Positions 1 to 5,745 of a stretch of 35,926 nt of DNA are shown in pieces. The translations under genes and the position numbers were made by a program. Source of the stretch: an uncultured Clostridia bacterium (GTDB taxonomy: Bacteria > Bacillota > Clostridia > Christensenellales > UBA1242). The stretch covers positions 1-35,926 of the forward strand of contig CALWTO010000032.1 in the NCBI GenBank assembly GCA_944384485.1. The letters are read 5' to 3'. How positions within the stretch are numbered: position 1 is the first letter of the stretch; every line of letters begins with the position of its first letter. The notes below the pieces were generated by a model. That model saw nothing but the letters and a program-made list of their open reading frames with translations. It ran no database searches and was not told the DNA's origin.

Positions 1-1
1 T

Positions 2-364
2 AAATTAAGTAGCGATGACGAAAACAAAAAACTTTTTTTTTTTTTTTATAAAGGAAGAGAATGCCCTACTCATCTATATAGAAGAATCCCATTGCCTCTT
101 CCCTACGAAATTTCTTCATATCGTCAAACAAAAAAATTAAATTTAAAATCCTCGCAAGAATACACTTCAACTTATACTAAAAATGAAGACGGCTCTTACA
201 ATATTGTTTTAAAAATTTATGAACCTTTAATAACTTCACCAATGTTTGAATTGCGTCTTAAAGCACCTTCAAGACAATCCGCAAACGAAGCAATTCATAA
301 ATGGAAAGCAAACGCCCCTGCAATTTATGAAATGATTTACGAAAAACTTATAAATATTGATTAA
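2..364 (+). CDS. Unrecognised protein, 5' end beyond the window
   Basis: The reading frame is open from base 2 to the TAA at 362-364, so the gene probably starts before the window. The first usable start inside the window is TTG at 92, which would give 90 residues, but the frame upstream reads like protein (KGRECPTHLYRRI, bases 50-88) and the shorter form lacks a well-placed Shine-Dalgarno. A run of 15 T at 33-47 encodes a Leu-Phe-Phe-Phe-Phe stretch. The only ATG near a GGAAGAG element, at 61, opens a different frame and stops after six codons. The C-terminal part is polar, with a predicted helix (SRQSANEAIHKWKANAPAIY). I do not recognise a family. It converges on rnhA with a shared terminator. 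Coding is likely; the true start and the integrity of the frame across the T tract are uncertain. Confidence 0.55.
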   Translation, partial: KLSSDDENKKLFFFFYKGRECPTHLYRRIPLPLPYEISSYRQTKKLNLKSSQEYTSTYTKNEDGSYNIVLKIYEPLITSPMFELRLKAPSRQSANEAIHKWKANAPAIYEMIYEKLINID

Positions 365-392
365 AAAAGCACAACTATCATGTTGTGCTTTT
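365..392. terminator. Bidirectional hairpin terminator
   Basis: AAAAGCACAAC (365-375) pairs with GTTGTGCTTTT (382-392) around a six-base loop, with A and T runs on both sides. It lies between the convergent left-edge gene and rnhA; the rnhA stop codon sits in the loop. Confidence 0.85.
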
Positions 393-827
393 ATTAAACT
401 TTTCTATTTCCGCCCTAGCAAGTTTGTCACACCTATTATTCAATTCGTTATCAGCATGACCTTTAACCTTAAACCATTGAACAGAATGTTTGTGAGTAAG
501 TTCAACAAGTTTTTTCCATAAATCCACATTTAAAACATCTTTTTTACTTGATGTTTTCCAATTATTTTTTTGCCAAGCAGTTATCCAATTCTGCAAGAAA
601 GAATTGACAACATAAGCCGAATCGCTGTAAATTTGAACATCGCAAGACTCTTTCAATGCTTCAAGGCCTTTTATTACAGCGGTTAATTCCATCCGGTTGT
701 TTGTTGTAGACTCTTCTCCTCCAGACAAAACCTTTTCGTGATCATTATATTTTAAAATTGCTCCCCAGCCACCCTTACCAGGATTGCCAGAACATGCTCC
801 ATCAGTATACAAAATTATATTTTTCAC
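378..827 (-). CDS. rnhA: Ribonuclease HI
   Basis: Cytosolic endonuclease that cuts the RNA strand of RNA-DNA hybrids, removing primers and R-loop RNA. The 149-residue product has normal length for bacterial RNase HI. The start YTDGACSGNPG is diagnostic. The four catalytic acids are visible as D9, E47 (in NNRMEL), D69 (in YSDS) and D134 (in NRCDKLA), and H124 lies in the VKGHAD motif. The basic handle region around residues 82-96 (WITAWQKNNWKTSSKK) is present. The gene follows the HIT-family gene with a ten-base gap and probably shares its promoter at 1256-1284. Nothing is unusual about it. Confidence 0.97.
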   Translation of the reverse strand: MKNIILYTDGACSGNPGKGGWGAILKYNDHEKVLSGGEESTTNNRMELTAVIKGLEALKESCDVQIYSDSAYVVNSFLQNWITAWQKNNWKTSSKKDVLNVDLWKKLVELTHKHSVQWFKVKGHADNELNNRCDKLARAEIEKFNKSTT

Positions 828-837
828 AATATTCCCT

Positions 838-1236
838 TTAATTTAATTTTAATTTATTTTGCAATTCTTCTAAAGTTTGTTTATTTTTGTCAAGCTTTGG
901 AAATGCAGAAAAACCATCATTTTCAAATCTAGGCAGAATATGAAAATGTAAATGAAAAACAGTTTGTTCAGCATCTTTGCCGTTGGCATTTAAAATATTA
1001 ACACCTTTTGCACCACAATTGTCAACATAATGTTTTGCAATTTTTTTCACACAATTTATAACATGATTTAATGTTTCTTGTTCAACATCCAAAATGTTTT
1101 CATAATGTTTTTTAGGAATAACCAATGTATGTCCATTAGCGTCATTAGATATATCTAAAAAAGCCAAGCAATTATCATCTTCATAAATTTTATAACATGG
1201 TATTTTTTTATTTATAATGTCACAAAAAATGCACAT
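838..1236 (-). CDS. HIT-family protein (HinT/PKCI-like)
   Basis: Member of the histidine triad superfamily, which hydrolyses nucleoside phosphoramidates and related AMP conjugates; the physiological substrate in bacteria is usually unclear. The 132-residue product carries the triad H95-x-H97-x-H99 in HLHFHILPR and the N-terminal CIFCDII. C2, C5, H44 and H95 are placed as in HIT proteins that bind a structural zinc. It is first in a two-gene unit with rnhA. An AAGGAGAAAGGACG ribosome binding region precedes the ATG. Family assignment is secure; the exact orthologue name is not. Confidence 0.93.
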   Translation of the reverse strand: MCIFCDIINKKIPCYKIYEDDNCLAFLDISNDANGHTLVIPKKHYENILDVEQETLNHVINCVKKIAKHYVDNCGAKGVNILNANGKDAEQTVFHLHFHILPRFENDGFSAFPKLDKNKQTLEELQNKLKLN

Positions 1237-1255
1237 CGTCCTTTCTCCTTAAATA

Positions 1256-1284
1256 ATTATACAATACAAAAATAAAAATTACAA
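1256..1284 (-). promoter_or_regulatory. Sigma-A promoter for the HIT-rnhA unit
   Basis: Minus strand TTGTAA (-35, 1279-1284), 17 bases, then TATAAT (-10, 1256-1261), ending 19 bases before the HIT start codon. Confidence 0.8.
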
Positions 1285-1287
1285 ATA

Positions 1288-1313
1288 AAAAAGGATGATT
1301 AATCATCCTTTTT
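1288..1313. terminator. Perfect palindromic terminator
   Basis: AAAAAGGATGATT (1288-1300) is followed at once by its reverse complement (1301-1313), giving a 26-base perfect palindrome with A and T ends just after the stop codon of the 148-residue gene. It terminates that minus-strand gene; the HIT promoter begins a few bases further on. Confidence 0.85.
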
Positions 1314-1314
1314 G

Positions 1315-1761
1315 TTATATCATTTCTGGTTCTGTGTTAGAATAATAAATCTCTTCACCCTTTGCACCAAGTTGAGGATTTGCCTTATCTTTGATTTTCT
1401 CATATTTGCTCATTAATTTATCAATTGTTTTTTCTTGAGCTTCAGTTAATTCCATAGGTTTGAATTTCATTGTGTCACTGTCTACAAAATCTCCCAAAAG
1501 AGCAATTGCTTCTTCTACAAAACCAAATGCTAAAGAATTATTAAACATTTTTTCTACTTTTTTGTATAACTTCTCAAATTTAGCCCAACGTTTTTTTCCT
1601 TCTTCTGTTAGCCCTTCTTTCAATCTATTATTTTGTTGCATAGTTTTTGACAAAATTAAATTTGCCTTTACAATTTCTTCAATTGTCAATTCTTGCTTAT
1701 CTGCAACTGTTTTAATGTATTCTTTCCATTTGTTTTCCTTAAATTTTGTTTCTTTATCCAT
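1315..1761 (-). CDS. Charged helical protein of unknown function
   Basis: Predicted 148-residue cytosolic protein starting MDKETKFKENKWK. The frame is open to 1827, but that extension runs through a consensus promoter, and the ATG at 1759-1761 has an AAGGAG element seven bases upstream, so I chose this start. The sequence is very rich in Lys and Glu and looks mostly alpha-helical (for example KRWAKFEKLYKKVEKMFN and EAQEKTIDKLMSKYEKIKDK), with a less charged middle (LAFGFVEEAIALLGDFVD) and an extended tail ending NTEPEMI. No signal peptide, membrane segment or catalytic motif is visible, and I do not recognise a family. It is a single-gene unit with its own strong promoter and terminator, which argues for a real and fairly well expressed gene. 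Confidence 0.75.
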   Translation of the reverse strand: MDKETKFKENKWKEYIKTVADKQELTIEEIVKANLILSKTMQQNNRLKEGLTEEGKKRWAKFEKLYKKVEKMFNNSLAFGFVEEAIALLGDFVDSDTMKFKPMELTEAQEKTIDKLMSKYEKIKDKANPQLGAKGEEIYYSNTEPEMI

Positions 1762-1791
1762 ATCTTTCTCCTTTGTATTTTTGATGATTTT

Positions 1792-1820
1792 ATTATACTT
1801 CAAAATGTAAAAAATGTCAA
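1792..1820 (-). promoter_or_regulatory. Consensus sigma-A promoter
   Basis: Minus strand TTGACA (1815-1820), 17 bases, TATAAT (1792-1797): a perfect match to both hexamers. It drives the 148-residue gene and rules out the longer upstream start of that frame. Confidence 0.92.
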
Positions 1821-1887
1821 TACTCAATTCCCAAAAAAATACAATATTTTTTTAATTAAATTGTATATATTATCAAATTTTACACAT

Positions 1888-1893
1888 TATAAT
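1888..1893 (+). promoter_or_regulatory. -10 element of the small YjzC-like gene
   Basis: TATAAT lies 14 bases before the ATG at 1908, with a GGGAGG ribosome binding site at 1897-1902. No good -35 box is present at 16-18 bases; TTGTAT at 1861-1866 is 21 bases away. Confidence 0.55.
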
Positions 1894-1907
1894 AGCGGGA
1901 GGTAAAA

Positions 1908-2066
1908 ATGAAACAATATAAACCTGGTGAACAAGCACCAAAAACTGCAAACTATGCATGTTACGATAAAAATGGAAAATGCGGTGGCTCTACACATCTT
2001 GAAAAAGGACAAAGATTTCCTGCCACTCAACATGAAGGTTCTCATTACGAAATGGAGAATGAATAA
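1908..2066 (+). CDS. Small YjzC-like protein
   Basis: A 52-residue ORF starting MKQYKPGEQAPKTANYACYD and ending HYEMENE. It has an excellent GGGAGGT ribosome binding site, a -10 box upstream and a strong terminator directly after the stop, so it is a genuine small gene. The pattern YKPGEQAP near the start and LEKGQRFPAT in the second half matches the YjzC-like family of Bacillota, small proteins of unknown function with a KPG-x-x-x-P start and a G-x-x-FP motif. It has two cysteines (C18, C25) and three histidines; whether they bind metal is speculation. It stands alone on the plus strand, convergent with tRNA-Ser. Confidence 0.8.
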   Translation: MKQYKPGEQAPKTANYACYDKNGKCGGSTHLEKGQRFPATQHEGSHYEMENE

Positions 2067-2094
2067 AAAAGATGCACGATTGTGCATCTTTTTT
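2065..2094. terminator. Strong bidirectional terminator
   Basis: AAAAAAGATGCAC (2065-2077), loop GATT, GTGCATCTTTTTT (2082-2094). It ends the small plus-strand gene and, from the other side, the aspS-asnS-tRNA-Ser unit. Confidence 0.92.
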
Positions 2095-2141
2095 TTATTT
2101 GGTATGTTTTCTGTTTTGAATAACACCATATATTGTATAAA

Positions 2142-2230
2142 TGGCGCAGAAGACAGGATTCGAACCTGCGGAGGCTTTTAACCTCACACGCTTTCCAAGC
2201 GTGCGCCTTAAACCACTCGACCACCTCTGC
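2142..2230 (-). tRNA. tRNA-Ser(GGA)
   Basis: On the minus strand the 5' acceptor arm GCAGAGG (2224-2230) pairs with CTTCTGC near the 3' end, followed by G and an encoded CCA (2142-2144). The anticodon stem CACGC/GCGTG encloses the loop TTGGAAA, giving anticodon GGA (2194-2196 on the plus strand), which reads UCC and UCU. A long variable arm (GAGG...CCTC) and the T arm GCAGG-TTCGAAT-CCTGT are typical of a class II serine tRNA. It lies 37 bases after asnS with no clear terminator between, so it may be processed from the aspS-asnS transcript. Confidence 0.97.
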
Positions 2231-2236
2231 AAGTTG

Positions 2237-2260
2237 AACTATCACAAGGATGTGATAGTT
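2237..2260 (-). other. Hairpin between asnS and tRNA-Ser
   Basis: AACTATCAC (2237-2245) and GTGATAGTT (2252-2260) form a nine-pair hairpin. On the minus strand no T run follows; the T run lies on the other side. It is therefore not a canonical terminator for asnS and may instead define a processed mRNA 3' end just upstream of the tRNA. Confidence 0.55.
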
Positions 2261-2267
2261 GTTTTTA

Positions 2268-3647
2268 TTAGAATTCGCAATTTCTTGGAGTTCTTGGAAA
2301 AGGCAAAACATCTCTTATATTTTGCATGCCTGTTACATACATAACAAATCTATCAAACCCCATGCCAAAGCCACTATGTTTTACTCCACCAAACTTTCTT
2401 AAATTTAAATACCACCAGTAATCCTTTTCATTTAAACCTAATTCATGTATTCTGTTTAACAAAACATCATATCGCTCCTCTCTTTCGCTAGCCCCACAAA
2501 GCTCTCCTATTCCAGGAACTAGCAAATCAGTAGCTTTAACAGTTTTATTGTCGTCGTTAACTTTCATATAAAAAGCTTTAATTTCTTTAGGATAATTGTA
2601 AACAAAAACAGGCTTACCATAAACTTCTTTTGTTAAATATTTTTCATGTTCACTTTGCAAGTCGCATCCCCAATAAGCTTTAAATTCAAATTTGTCATTA
2701 TTCTTCATCAAATTTTCAATCGCTTCATCGTAAGTAATTCTTGCGAACTCATTTTCTGAAACATTTTTTAGTTTAGCAATCAAACCTTTTTCTACAAAAT
2801 TATCAAAAAATTGCAATTCACTTGAACACTTTTCAAAAAGATAATTTATAACATATTTAATCATTTTTTCCATAATGTCCATATTATCAAATAATTCATA
2901 AAAAGCCATTTCAGGTTCAATATGCCAAAATTCATTAGCATGTTTTACAGTGTTGCTATTTTCAGCTCTAAAAGAAGGTCCAAAAGTATAAATTTTACCC
3001 ATTGAAAGAGCAAATGCTTCTCCTTCAAGTTGACAAGATGGAGAAAGAAATACTGCCTTTCCAAATAATTCATCTTTTGGATCTAATTTCTTGCCAGCAT
3101 AAATATCTTGAGTGCTAACTCTAAACAATTCACCTGCACCTTCACAATCAGATGATGTCAAAATAGGTGCTTGTAAATATACAAAGCCTTGGTCATTAAA
3201 AAATTTATGCAACGCAAAAGCCGCCTCACTTCTTACGCGAAAAACAGCATTAAAAAGATTTGTTCTTGGTCTTAAATATGCCATTTCACGCAAAAATTCC
3301 ATGCTGTGCCCTTTCTTTTGCAAAGGATATTCATTATCAGTTGCATTTATAATTTCAATTTCTTCCGCTTGCATCTCAAATGGTTGTTTGTTATCTGGTG
3401 TTAAAACAATACAACCATCACATATTATAGCAGAACCGGTGTTAAGTTTTTCTACCGCCTCAAAATTTGAAATTTTGTCCTTATTGAAAACAATTTGTAA
3501 CCCCTTAAAAGATGTACCATCATTTAAGTCAATAAAACCAAAATTTCCGTTACCACGGCAACTACGCACCCATCCGGCAACTGTAATTTTCTTTTCAGTA
3601 TAATCTTTTATATTTGTGTGTAATAATTTTATATCAACCTTTTTCAT
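2268..3647 (-). CDS. asnS: Asparaginyl-tRNA synthetase
   Basis: Class IIb synthetase that charges tRNA-Asn with asparagine. The 459-residue product has normal length. It has an N-terminal OB-fold anticodon-binding domain (about residues 1-115, with ITVAGWVRSCRGNGNFGFIDLNDG) and a class II catalytic core. Motif 2 is GPSFRAENSNTVKHANEFWHIEPE, AsnRS-like in its AENSNT segment, and motif 3 is GFGMGFDRFVMYVTG near the C-terminus, which ends PFPRTPRNCEF. The gene follows aspS by nine bases and was probably co-transcribed with it from 4958-4986, with the serine tRNA downstream. Possession of AsnRS means Asn-tRNA can be made directly, whatever the specificity of the neighbouring AspRS. Confidence 0.97.
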   Translation of the reverse strand: MKKVDIKLLHTNIKDYTEKKITVAGWVRSCRGNGNFGFIDLNDGTSFKGLQIVFNKDKISNFEAVEKLNTGSAIICDGCIVLTPDNKQPFEMQAEEIEIINATDNEYPLQKKGHSMEFLREMAYLRPRTNLFNAVFRVRSEAAFALHKFFNDQGFVYLQAPILTSSDCEGAGELFRVSTQDIYAGKKLDPKDELFGKAVFLSPSCQLEGEAFALSMGKIYTFGPSFRAENSNTVKHANEFWHIEPEMAFYELFDNMDIMEKMIKYVINYLFEKCSSELQFFDNFVEKGLIAKLKNVSENEFARITYDEAIENLMKNNDKFEFKAYWGCDLQSEHEKYLTKEVYGKPVFVYNYPKEIKAFYMKVNDDNKTVKATDLLVPGIGELCGASEREERYDVLLNRIHELGLNEKDYWWYLNLRKFGGVKHSGFGMGFDRFVMYVTGMQNIRDVLPFPRTPRNCEF

Positions 3648-3656
3648 AAAAATCTC

Positions 3657-4934
3657 CTATGGGTTTAATCTATCTGGTCCTCTAAATATAAACATACTTT
3701 CCTTAATTGTTGGAATATTTAATAACAACATAATCATTCTATCCAACCCTAATCCAAATCCACCATGAGGAGGCATACCATATTTGAAAAATTCAAGGTA
3801 GAATTCAACATCTTTATCGAGGCCTTTCTCTTTTGCTTGTTGTTTAATGATTTCATATCTATGCTCTCTTTGTGCACCGCTGGTAATTTCAATCCCCTTC
3901 CAAATCAAGTCATAACCTTGTAATATTCCATTTTTTCTCATATGATAGAACGCACGCTTTTCAGGTCCATAATCAGTAACAAACAAAAACTCATGGTTAA
4001 ATTTATCTTTGGCAAGCTGTTCACATAATCTTTCAGCTTCCGTTGTTAAATCAACTTTTTCTTCATCCGGAACTGTAAAATTGTATCTCTCTTCAAGTTC
4101 TTTGTAAATATCTTGTAACTTCATTTTTGGGAAAGGTAGTGTTGGAACAACCACATCAACGCCGTAAACTTCTCTAATTCTATCCCCATGTTTTTCTTTT
4201 ATTTTTTGGAGCATATAAGTAAGCATTTCTTCTTCTAGTTGCATAACATCTTCAAAAGAGTTAATATAAGAAAATTCTATATCAAAGCCAGTAAATTCAG
4301 TAGCATGCTTTTTAGTATGCGATTTTTCTGCTCTAAAAACTGGACCACACTCGAATATTCTTTCAAATCCACTAGCCATTGCCATTTGTTTATAAAATTG
4401 TGGGCTCTGCGCTAAATATGCTTTACGATCAAAATACTTTACTTCAAAAACTTCAGAACCACTTTCGCTAGCTGTTGGAATGAGTTTTGGAGTGTGAATT
4501 TCAATAAAATCTTTATTAAGTAAAAATTCTCTTAAAGCATTTGTCATTGTAGTTTGGACTTGAAACAACAATTGGTTTTTTTCTTGCCTTAAATCAAGCC
4601 ATCTATAATCTAACCTTTGATCAATAAAACTTTCAGGTCCTATAGGTAATGCGTCTGCTTTAGATGTCAATTCAACATGATCAGGAATAATTTCAATTCC
4701 TCCCAATTTGACAAATTCATTTGCAACTGCTTCCCCCACAACTTTGACAGTACTTTCCAAAGTTGCATGAGAAAAAATTTCAGCGATTTCAGGTTTTTCG
4801 CTTTTAACAACAGTGATTTGTATTTTACCAGATAAATCTCTAATAACTACAAATTGCATATTTTTTTTATCGCGTAAATTTTCAATAAATCCTTGCACTT
4901 CAACTTTTCCAGGCTTAATATCTGCAATTTTCAT
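3657..4934 (-). CDS. aspS: Aspartyl-tRNA synthetase, archaeal/short type
   Basis: Class IIb synthetase. At 425 residues it is far shorter than the usual bacterial AspRS (about 590) because it lacks the inserted GAD domain, and it resembles the archaeal and eukaryotic form (AspS2, known in some clostridia). An N-terminal OB fold (about 1-100) is followed by a class II core with FEIHTPK-type motif 1 (DFIEIHTPKL), motif 2 GPVFRAEKSHTKKHATEFTGFDIE and motif 3 GGFGLGLDRMIMLLL. In archaeal enzymes a Trp in the N-terminal loop helps exclude tRNA-Asn; the aligned position here (GFIENLRD) holds Glu by my eye, so relaxed specificity is possible but not shown. Start ATG with AAGGAGAACAT; promoter at 4958-4986. 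Confidence 0.94.
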   Translation of the reverse strand: MKIADIKPGKVEVQGFIENLRDKKNMQFVVIRDLSGKIQITVVKSEKPEIAEIFSHATLESTVKVVGEAVANEFVKLGGIEIIPDHVELTSKADALPIGPESFIDQRLDYRWLDLRQEKNQLLFQVQTTMTNALREFLLNKDFIEIHTPKLIPTASESGSEVFEVKYFDRKAYLAQSPQFYKQMAMASGFERIFECGPVFRAEKSHTKKHATEFTGFDIEFSYINSFEDVMQLEEEMLTYMLQKIKEKHGDRIREVYGVDVVVPTLPFPKMKLQDIYKELEERYNFTVPDEEKVDLTTEAERLCEQLAKDKFNHEFLFVTDYGPEKRAFYHMRKNGILQGYDLIWKGIEITSGAQREHRYEIIKQQAKEKGLDKDVEFYLEFFKYGMPPHGGFGLGLDRMIMLLLNIPTIKESMFIFRGPDRLNP

Positions 4935-4957
4935 ATGTTCTCCTTATTATCTAGATC

Positions 4958-4986
4958 ATTATAGCACAACAAAAAATTCTTGTAAA
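4958..4986 (-). promoter_or_regulatory. Sigma-A promoter of aspS-asnS
   Basis: Minus strand TTTACA (4981-4986), 17 bases, TATAAT (4958-4963), in the context TGTGCTATAAT that also occurs at the rpsO promoter. The leader is too short for a T-box. Confidence 0.88.
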
Positions 4987-5030
4987 GAAAATCAAATTGA
5001 TTTTATTAAAGCCTTAATATTTTTTAAAAT

Positions 5031-5150
5031 AAAAAAAGTTTGCTTGTTTTGCAAAACCTTTTTGGTGCGAGCGGTGGAAGCCTTTACCCCTAAAACGCTT
5101 TGCATTTTTGGGGACCCCACGAACCCGTGGGTTCGACTCCCACTCTTTTA
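5031..5150 (-). repeat. Decayed partial copy of the tRNA-Leu 3' end with inverted T arm
   Basis: Bases 5031-5077 nearly repeat 5172-5222: both hold, on the minus strand, the tRNA-Leu 3' end CCACCGCTCGCACCA followed by the same GTTTTGC-rich downstream sequence, with small indels. In the left copy the tRNA body is lost. Further on, 5127-5143 carries the tRNA-Leu T arm (GTGGGTTCGACTCCCAC) in the opposite orientation, next to CCCACGAACCCGTGGG (5115-5130), which can form a hairpin. No complete tRNA cloverleaf can be folded here. It looks like a tRNA-derived duplication or a member of a tRNA-associated interspersed repeat. Confidence 0.7.
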
Positions 5151-5171
5151 AATTTTTTCTGCTTTTATAAT

Positions 5172-5202
5172 AAAAAAAAGTTTTGCTTGTTTTGCACAAA
5201 AC
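5172..5202 (-). terminator. tRNA-Leu terminator
   Basis: Just after the tRNA CCA, minus strand GTTTTG (5197-5202) pairs with CAAAAC (5180-5185), followed by eight T (5172-5179). The stem is only six pairs, so strength is moderate. A variant copy lies at 5031-5058. Confidence 0.6.
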
Positions 5203-5207
5203 CTTTT

Positions 5208-5289
5208 TGGTGCGAGCGGTGGGAGTCGAACCCACACTCTTTCGAACTTGCCCCTTAAACAAGCGCGTCTGCCATTCCGCCACGCTCGC
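5208..5289 (-). tRNA. tRNA-Leu(AAG)
   Basis: On the minus strand GCGAGCG (5283-5289) pairs with CGCTCGC (5212-5218), followed by discriminator A and encoded CCA (5208-5210). The D arm GGCGGAATGGCAGACGCG is leucine-like. The anticodon stem CTTGT/GCAAG encloses TTAAGGG, giving anticodon AAG (plus-strand 5254-5256). The T arm is GTGGG-TTCGACT-CCCAC. The variable region is about 11 bases, short for a class II tRNA. A34 is normally deaminated to inosine, so this tRNA would read CUU, CUC and possibly CUA. It has its own consensus promoter. Confidence 0.93.
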
Positions 5290-5313
5290 AAATTATTAAA
5301 TGTTACGCTATAA

Positions 5314-5342
5314 ATTATAATTATTTATATTTAGTTTGTCAA
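5314..5342 (-). promoter_or_regulatory. Consensus promoter of tRNA-Leu
   Basis: Minus strand TTGACA (5337-5342), 17 bases, TATAAT (5314-5319): both hexamers are perfect, as expected for a stable-RNA gene. The predicted start is about 18 bases before the mature tRNA 5' end. Confidence 0.92.
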
Positions 5343-5361
5343 CAATTTTTTCCATATTTAA

Positions 5362-5389
5362 TAAAAAAGAAACAAAAAATTTGTTTCTT
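5362..5389 (-). terminator. Terminator of the ferritin-like gene
   Basis: Minus strand AAGAAACAAA and TTTGTTTCTT pair around a three-base loop, followed by a T run; it overlaps the stop codon of the gene ending at 5388. Confidence 0.75.
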
Positions 5390-5672
5390 ATTTAAATTCT
5401 TCATTAAATTCTTTTAACCCTTTTTCAAATAATGTTTTGCTTTCAGGATCTAAATAGAATAATAACCCAAACAATTCTCCTACATGCACTTTTTCTTCAT
5501 CTGCAATATGCCTAATTGTATTTTTTGCAGAGGTTTCATTTGTTTGATTATAATGATTTTCATATTGTATTATGGCTTCAAGTTCACCAATAATATCTTC
5601 TCTAGTATTTTGTATAGTTAAAAATCTATTTGACTGATTTTGATTGTCTAAAATACTAAAAATTCTTCTCAT
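5388..5672 (-). CDS. Small ferritin-like (encapsulated-ferritin/rubrerythrin type) protein
   Basis: A 94-residue helical protein. Two helices carry a ferritin-like iron-site pattern: E30/E32 with Y37 in the first (IIGELEAIIQYENHY) and E60-x-x-H63 with E66 in the second (RHIADEEKVHVGELFGLL). This order and the short length resemble the encapsulated ferritin group, which forms a diiron site between two subunits. The tail LDPESKTLFEKGLKEFNEEF matches the region after the site in that group. I see no encapsulin gene and no obvious encapsulin-loading peptide. The likely role is iron oxidation or storage, or peroxide handling; this is inferred from the family. Strong ribosome binding site (AAGGAGGG). 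It forms a single-gene unit between clpX and tRNA-Leu. Confidence 0.75.
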   Translation of the reverse strand: MRRIFSILDNQNQSNRFLTIQNTREDIIGELEAIIQYENHYNQTNETSAKNTIRHIADEEKVHVGELFGLLFYLDPESKTLFEKGLKEFNEEFK

Positions 5673-5723
5673 TTTCCCTCCTTAACAATTTTATATATGC
5701 ATTAATTTTAAGGAAAGTTAAAA

Positions 5724-5745
5724 AAGTGAGTTTTTTAACCCACTT
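5724..5745 (-). terminator. Terminator of the tig-clpP-clpX cluster
   Basis: Minus strand AAGTGGGTT pairs with AACTCACTT (one G-U pair) around AAAA, followed by a T run. The clpX stop codon lies in the hairpin. Confidence 0.85.

Noticed and set aside
33-47. T15 run as an intrinsic terminator at the left edge
   Set aside because: No hairpin can be drawn in the 32 bases before it; the frame through it is open.
1827-1887. N-terminal extension of the 148-residue protein
   Set aside because: The extended frame overlaps a consensus promoter and has no ribosome binding site; the ATG at 1761 does.
2045-2311. Frames on both strands across tRNA-Ser
   Set aside because: They run through the tRNA, two hairpins and the end of asnS; they are translation artefacts of a structural RNA.
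4935-4957. T-box riboswitch before aspS
   Set aside because: The leader between the predicted transcription start and the ATG is only about 20 bases, too short for a T-box.
5080-5150. A second complete tRNA in the repeat region
   Set aside because: A T arm and a partial acceptor end are present, but no D arm, anticodon stem or matching acceptor arm can be drawn.
5014-5283. Minus-strand 89-residue frame across tRNA-Leu
   Set aside because: It is a translation of the tRNA and its decayed copy (KEWESNPRVRG-type artefact) with no ribosome binding site.
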